A stretch of DNA of 64,000 nucleotides, from the NCBI GenBank assembly GCA_965200525.1, contig OZ241368.1, positions 744,001-808,000 on the forward strand, given 5' to 3'. This stretch comes from JANNPJ01 sp965200525 (lineage in GTDB: Bacteria; Actinomycetota; Actinomycetes; Actinomycetales; Kineosporiaceae). Of this stretch, positions 60,559 to 64,000 are shown piece after piece (position 1 is the first letter of the stretch; each line of letters begins with the position of its first letter). A program made the position numbers and the translations under genes. Below the pieces are notes generated by a model. It did no database searches, was not told the origin of the DNA, and saw only the letters and a list, made by a program, of their open reading frames with translations.

Positions 60559-60859
60559 AGGACCCTCGTGGACTCTCAACAGACTGGGGCGACACCCACG
60601 TCCGAGTGAACCGGCGCATTCAGTACGACGGTATGGAGAGCCCGCTCATCCTCACCCGAGCACTGCGCCGGTCACGCGCCGTGATATTCGCCTCGCGTTC
60701 CGCTCAAGCACATGACGCGCCGGACGGGGCAGGCCCAGAAACGGTCCCATCCACAAACTCGTCCGACCGAACGACGTCCCGTCCTCCGGCTCAAGCACCG
60801 ATCATCGCAAGCTAAGCCGGTCTGCACCGACACCTGACTCGGGGGCGTCCCGGTCGCGG

Positions 60860-61297
60860 TCAGACGTTGCGGATGTGCGGGGTCATCTCGTGCGGCGCCT
60901 GATCGGGATGGTCGATGCCGAAGCTGAGGATGCGGCGAGGAGTGATCCGGATGATCGCGCCGTCCTCGTAGCCGTCGCCGCCGACCGGTTCGCCGTCGTC
61001 GCCGTTCTTCGGGTCGGCGATCGCCTCGGCCACTCCCCTGATCTCGAGACACCGCACCCGCCACGGGTTGGTCGAGGGGATGTCGTCGACCACGAAGGCG
61101 ACCAGGCCGTTCGCCGCCACATTGCGGTACTTCTGGCTCCTGGACATGGAAAAGCCGCCGACATCGATGGCCCCGGTCTCCGGGTCGACGCTGAATCCGA
61201 CCGGGTTGACCTGCGGTGTTCCATCGGCCTGCACGGTGGCCAGCCGGCCCAGTTGCTGTTCACCCAGATACGCCAGCTCGGCTGCTGAGAAGATCAC
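60860..61297 (-). CDS. PPOX-class F420-dependent oxidoreductase
   Basis: A 145-aa split-barrel protein, GTG start 61297 (GAGGGAG upstream). FSAAELAYLGEQQLGRLATV, GTPQVNPVGFSVDP, KYRNVAANGLVAFVVDDI and RCLEIRGVAEAI match actinobacterial PPOX proteins that bind F420 or FMN. Probably a small reductase of F420-dependent type; substrate unknown. Confidence 0.9.
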   Translation of the reverse strand: MIFSAAELAYLGEQQLGRLATVQADGTPQVNPVGFSVDPETGAIDVGGFSMSRSQKYRNVAANGLVAFVVDDIPSTNPWRVRCLEIRGVAEAIADPKNGDDGEPVGGDGYEDGAIIRITPRRILSFGIDHPDQAPHEMTPHIRNV

Positions 61298-61495
61298 GGC
61301 ACTCCCTCGAACATCGTTGGTCGGCGGCCGGCCTACGGGCCGCCCAAGCCGGAGGCTACGAGCTGAAGCGCGGTTCAAGTCAAGAACGCCGTAGGCAGAG
61401 GTAAAACCACCGCGTCTCACCGTAGGCCGGGCGGCCGTCGCAGGGTGTGCGGCAAGGAGCGGGCACCGCACGACTCCACCCCTTCATTTAACCGA

Positions 61496-61511
61496 ACTGG
61501 TAAAGACCAGT
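61496..61511. promoter_or_regulatory. DasR-responsive element (dre)-like operator
   Basis: ACTGGTAAAGACCAGT (61496-61511) is a perfect dyad on its 6-bp arms; it differs from the dre consensus ACTGGTCTAGACCAGT only in the centre. A second short dyad, ACCAGTGGT, lies at 61579-61587. Both precede the GH16 gene (start 61623), so its expression is likely tied to DasR/GlcNAc status. Confidence 0.75.
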
Positions 61512-61622
61512 AATAGCAACGTCTTTGGTGGACATTTCCACAGATCTCATGAACTAGGATCGGCGCGCATCACGTCTTACCAGTGGTTCAACTCCGACTC
61601 CCCTGACAGGAGATCGCCACCC

Positions 61623-62987
61623 ATGCTCCGAACCTCCCTGACCCGATCCAGACTTGCGGTGCTCGTCACTGTTTCCAGCGCCCTGCTCAGCGGCGGCCTG
61701 GTTGCCGTCGGCGCCACCAGCGCCCAGGCCGCCAGCGTCTGCAGCACGCTGTTCGACGACTTCAACTACAGCTCCCCCTCCGACAGCAGCTTCACCGGCA
61801 ACGGTTGGCAGGCTCGCGGCAACTCCGGCGGCCCCGGAGTCGCCGGGGCCGGCTGGTCACCGGGCAACATCTCGTTCCCGACCGTCGACGGCCAGAAGGT
61901 GGCCCGGCTCAGCGCCTCCACCGACGGCACTGCGGGCGGGACGACGCAGGCCGAGTTCCTGCAGACCAAGCAGCGTTTCCAGAACGGCACCTACGCCAGC
62001 CGGATCAAGTTCACCGACACTCCGGCCGCCGGCAACGACGGCGACCACGTCAACGAGACGTTCTTCGCCATCGGCCCGGCTCAGCGTTACGACTACGACC
62101 CGCTCTACAGCGAGCTGGACTTCTCCGAGTACCTGCCCAACGGCGGCTGGGGCGTGGGCGGTCCGATCGACTACGAGACCAGCTACAACGGATACCGGCT
62201 CGACCCGTGGGACCCCCACAACAAGCACTCGTCGCAGACCAGCAGCCTGAACGGCTGGCACACGGTGATCGCGCAGGTCGGCGACGGGCACGTGAAGTAC
62301 TACATCGACAGCACGCTGGTCGGCGACCACACCGTCGACGAGCAGACCGGCACCTTCCCGGTCACCCCGCGGGTGGCGATGTCGGTGAACTTCAATCTGT
62401 GGTTCATCGATCTGGCCGCCCACTCCGGTGGGCGCAGCAGCTACACCGAGGACGTCGACTGGTTCTACTACGCCAAGAACCAGACCATCGCCCCGAACGA
62501 CGCCGTGGCCACCGCCACCTCACTGCGCTCGGGCGGCAACGCCCACGTCGACACGGTCGACACCGGCGGCTGCACCACCACCGGCTCCACCGGAGGCGGC
62601 GGCGGTACCTCGGCCGTGGCCAGCAACTGGAACAACAAGTGCATCGACGTCCCGGCCGCCAACTACTCCCCCGGGACGCCGATCATCGTGTGGGACTGCA
62701 CCGGCGCGACCAACCAGAAGTGGGAGTTCGTCAACGGCACCCTGCGCACCCAGAACAACCTGTGCCTGGACGCCGCGGGGGCCGCGACCGCCAACGGAAC
62801 CGTGATCCAGGTGGCCACCTGCAACGGCAACACCGCCCAGCAGTTCACCCTGAACAGCAACGGGGCCCTGGTCAACCAGCGCTCCAACCGGTGTGTCGAC
62901 ATCGGCGCCTGGAACGGCAACAACGGAGCCGGGCTGATCCTCTGGGACTGCACCGGCGGCGCCAACCAGAGCTGGCGCAAGGTCTGA
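61623..62987 (+). CDS. Secreted GH16 glycanase with ricin-B lectin domain
   Basis: A 454-aa exported enzyme. Signal peptide residues 1 to about 39 (LVAVGATSAQAAS). GH16 fold at about 43-290 with the catalytic E-x-D-x-x-E triad at Glu164, Asp166 and Glu169 (YSELDFSEYL). A Thr/Gly-rich linker precedes a C-terminal ricin-type beta-trefoil (about 322-454) with QxW-like repeats NQKWEF, AQQFTL and NQSWRK. GH16 includes endo-beta-glucanases and others; the dre upstream would tie it to chitin or cell-wall-derived sugar. A 17-bp hairpin follows. Confidence 0.92.
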   Translation: MLRTSLTRSRLAVLVTVSSALLSGGLVAVGATSAQAASVCSTLFDDFNYSSPSDSSFTGNGWQARGNSGGPGVAGAGWSPGNISFPTVDGQKVARLSASTDGTAGGTTQAEFLQTKQRFQNGTYASRIKFTDTPAAGNDGDHVNETFFAIGPAQRYDYDPLYSELDFSEYLPNGGWGVGGPIDYETSYNGYRLDPWDPHNKHSSQTSSLNGWHTVIAQVGDGHVKYYIDSTLVGDHTVDEQTGTFPVTPRVAMSVNFNLWFIDLAAHSGGRSSYTEDVDWFYYAKNQTIAPNDAVATATSLRSGGNAHVDTVDTGGCTTTGSTGGGGGTSAVASNWNNKCIDVPAANYSPGTPIIVWDCTGATNQKWEFVNGTLRTQNNLCLDAAGAATANGTVIQVATCNGNTAQQFTLNSNGALVNQRSNRCVDIGAWNGNNGAGLILWDCTGGANQSWRKV

Positions 62988-62992
62988 CCGGC

Positions 62993-63030
62993 CCGTCGTG
63001 GGCCCGGTGCGAACACCGGGCCCACGACGG
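62993..63030. terminator. Strong hairpin terminator after GH16
   Basis: Arms 62993-63009 and 63014-63030 are perfect 17-bp reverse complements with a cgaa tetraloop, 6 bp after the GH16 stop. Confidence 0.9.
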
Positions 63031-63164
63031 CCCACGGAAGTGGGCCCCCGCCGATGGTGAACCGGGGCCGAGGGCCCATCCAAGGAACACGGCTACTGCC
63101 TAGCGTTCGGTTCACCGCCGGGGCACAAATTTTGTGACCCGGACCGCTGTGTCCTGGAGGGCCC

Positions 63165-64000
63165 GTGTTCCGATTGCCGTCGTTCCGCTCCATCTGCGTG
63201 TTCACCTGCACCCTCCTGCTGGCCGGCCTGGTCGCCCTGGTGCTCGGCGGGGTCGGTGGAGGCGACCGGACCGCGGCGACTCAGCTGGCCAGCGCCAAGC
63301 TCAACACCACTGCCGGGGCGCGCACCGGCCCGACCGTCCCCGGGACACCGGCCACGACCGGGGGCACCGCGGCGAACTCGGCGACCGGCACGAGCAACCC
63401 CACCGGTGCGAGCAGCTCGGCCCCGGCTTCGAGCCCAGCCGGCCCGAGCGGCACCGCGAGCGGCACACCGGGTACCACGGCTACGGCCGGCAGTTCGACC
63501 ACGCCGTCCGCTGCCGCCGGTGAGCCGATCATGGCGCCGGTGTCGATGAACGACGTCAAGCCGTCGACCGCGACCCCGCCGAGCCGGGGCTTTCACGAGT
63601 TCCAGGTCAACTGCACCATCACCGACCACCGCCCGGACGACCCCATCGTCTTTCCCGGCCTACCCGGCGCCTCGCACAACCACTCGTTCTTTGGCAACAC
63701 CACCACCGACGCCGCCAGCACGCTGAGCTCGCTGCAGAGCGGCAAGTCCTCCTGCAAGGTGCCGGCCGACCTGACCGCCTACTGGATGCCCACCCTGTAC
63801 AACGGCACCAAGGTCGTCGACCCGAAAGGCGTGATCGTCTACTACAAGTCGGACGTGATCGACTACACCAGTGTGCGCCCGTTCCCGAAGGGTCTGCGCT
63901 TCGTGGCCGGCAGCCCGACCTCCACCCAGGCCCAGTTCACGCACGGGTTCTGGTCCTGCGGTGAGAACCGGCGGATCAGCACCATCCCGATGAACTGCGC
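63165..64000 (+). CDS. DUF1996-domain secreted protein (cut by right edge)
   Basis: A GTG-started protein (GGAGG 5 nt upstream) of more than 278 aa. An N-terminal membrane helix (residues 9-30, ICVFTCTLLLAGLVALVLGGV) leads to a Thr/Gly/Ser-rich linker (about 40-135) and a DUF1996 domain from about 142 with FQVNCTITDHRPDDPIVFPG, SHNHSFFGN, WMPTL and HGFWSCG. DUF1996 is found in secreted proteins of fungi and actinobacteria and has no established activity. The conserved His residues suggest metal or sugar binding. The stop lies beyond the window. Confidence 0.9.
   Translation, partial: MFRLPSFRSICVFTCTLLLAGLVALVLGGVGGGDRTAATQLASAKLNTTAGARTGPTVPGTPATTGGTAANSATGTSNPTGASSSAPASSPAGPSGTASGTPGTTATAGSSTTPSAAAGEPIMAPVSMNDVKPSTATPPSRGFHEFQVNCTITDHRPDDPIVFPGLPGASHNHSFFGNTTTDAASTLSSLQSGKSSCKVPADLTAYWMPTLYNGTKVVDPKGVIVYYKSDVIDYTSVRPFPKGLRFVAGSPTSTQAQFTHGFWSCGENRRISTIPMNC

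Larger units (their letters stand above)
59918..60859. other. 940-bp gap without a credible gene
   Basis: Six-frame openings here are Pro/Ala/Arg-rich and mostly reflect small repeats. No start with a ribosome site leads to a coding-like protein. It contains the three 9-bp repeat clusters listed separately and the promoter for the AraC/SDR or PPOX side is not visible. Confidence 0.6.

Noticed and set aside
60120..60566. CRISPR array
   Set aside because: The repeats are 9 bp, uneven and lack regular spacers, and there are no cas genes.

Overview
The window is high-GC actinobacterial DNA: strong G/C bias at third codon positions, frequent GTG starts, many 1-4 bp ATGA/GTGA gene overlaps, an XRE/DUF5753 plus DUF397 pair, an F420-type PPOX protein and DasR- and Zur-like boxes. 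A chemoreceptor, a diguanylate cyclase and several NarL-type two-component systems suggest a motile, environmentally responsive soil or plant-associated actinomycete, perhaps of the Kineosporiaceae; that placement is inference only. No rRNA, tRNA, CRISPR array, intact insertion sequence or prophage was recognised.

Layout. 1-1786: two-component operon led by an unlisted 58-aa membrane mini-protein. 2105-4234: leftward operon of two unknown small proteins and a MocR/PdxR-type regulator. 4406-6427: XRE/DUF5753-DUF397 pair, a NUDIX hydrolase and a probable EACC1-family protein. 6906-8690: PAS-GGDEF diguanylate cyclase. 8799-9196: decayed remains of a SARP regulator and an FAD-linked oxidase, then a hairpin. 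9381-16033: two tandem secreted GH78-like rhamnosidases with four C-terminal Cys-rich repeats each, and a lipoprotein. 16020-22063: small unknown, ROK sugar kinase, FAD oxidoreductase, CAP-domain protein, SDR and SGNH hydrolase. 22071-24217: Lrp regulator, an amino-acid transporter that looks frameshifted at its end, and a small membrane protein. 24245-27711: MOSC protein and a flavin electron-transfer set (ferric-reductase-like, FMN-binding, ApbE). 27725-32985: ACT protein, PadR-controlled ABC exporter, PPOX gene and divergent MocR regulator. 33043-35416: DUF899 and FG-GAP lipoprotein. 35544-39547: TatA, TatC, a Tat-exported ferritin-like protein, an NRAMP metal transporter and TatB. 39558-42513: small acidic protein, SDR with divergent MerR, LarB, DUF1232. 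42611-48353: chemoreceptor, then a leftward ABC exporter plus two-component operon. 48652-50130: NfeD-like and flotillin-like pair. 50164-54406: leftward small genes and a large secreted beta-propeller protein. 54542-58090: Zur-boxed zinc ABC importer. 58029-59917: SDR with divergent AraC regulator. 59918-60859: no credible gene, but dispersed 9-bp repeat clusters. 60860-64000: PPOX protein, a GH16 glycanase behind a DasR-type box, and a DUF1996 protein cut by the window edge.

Common threads are metal handling (Zur-boxed zinc importer, NRAMP, ferritin-like Tat substrate), secreted carbohydrate-active enzymes (two GH78-like, GH16-lectin) and redox chemistry at the membrane (FMN module). The best candidates for something new are the self-contained Tat-ferritin-NRAMP island, the XRE/NUDIX/EACC1 neighbourhood with its two unknown small proteins, and the repeated Cys-rich module at the ends of the GH78 pair.
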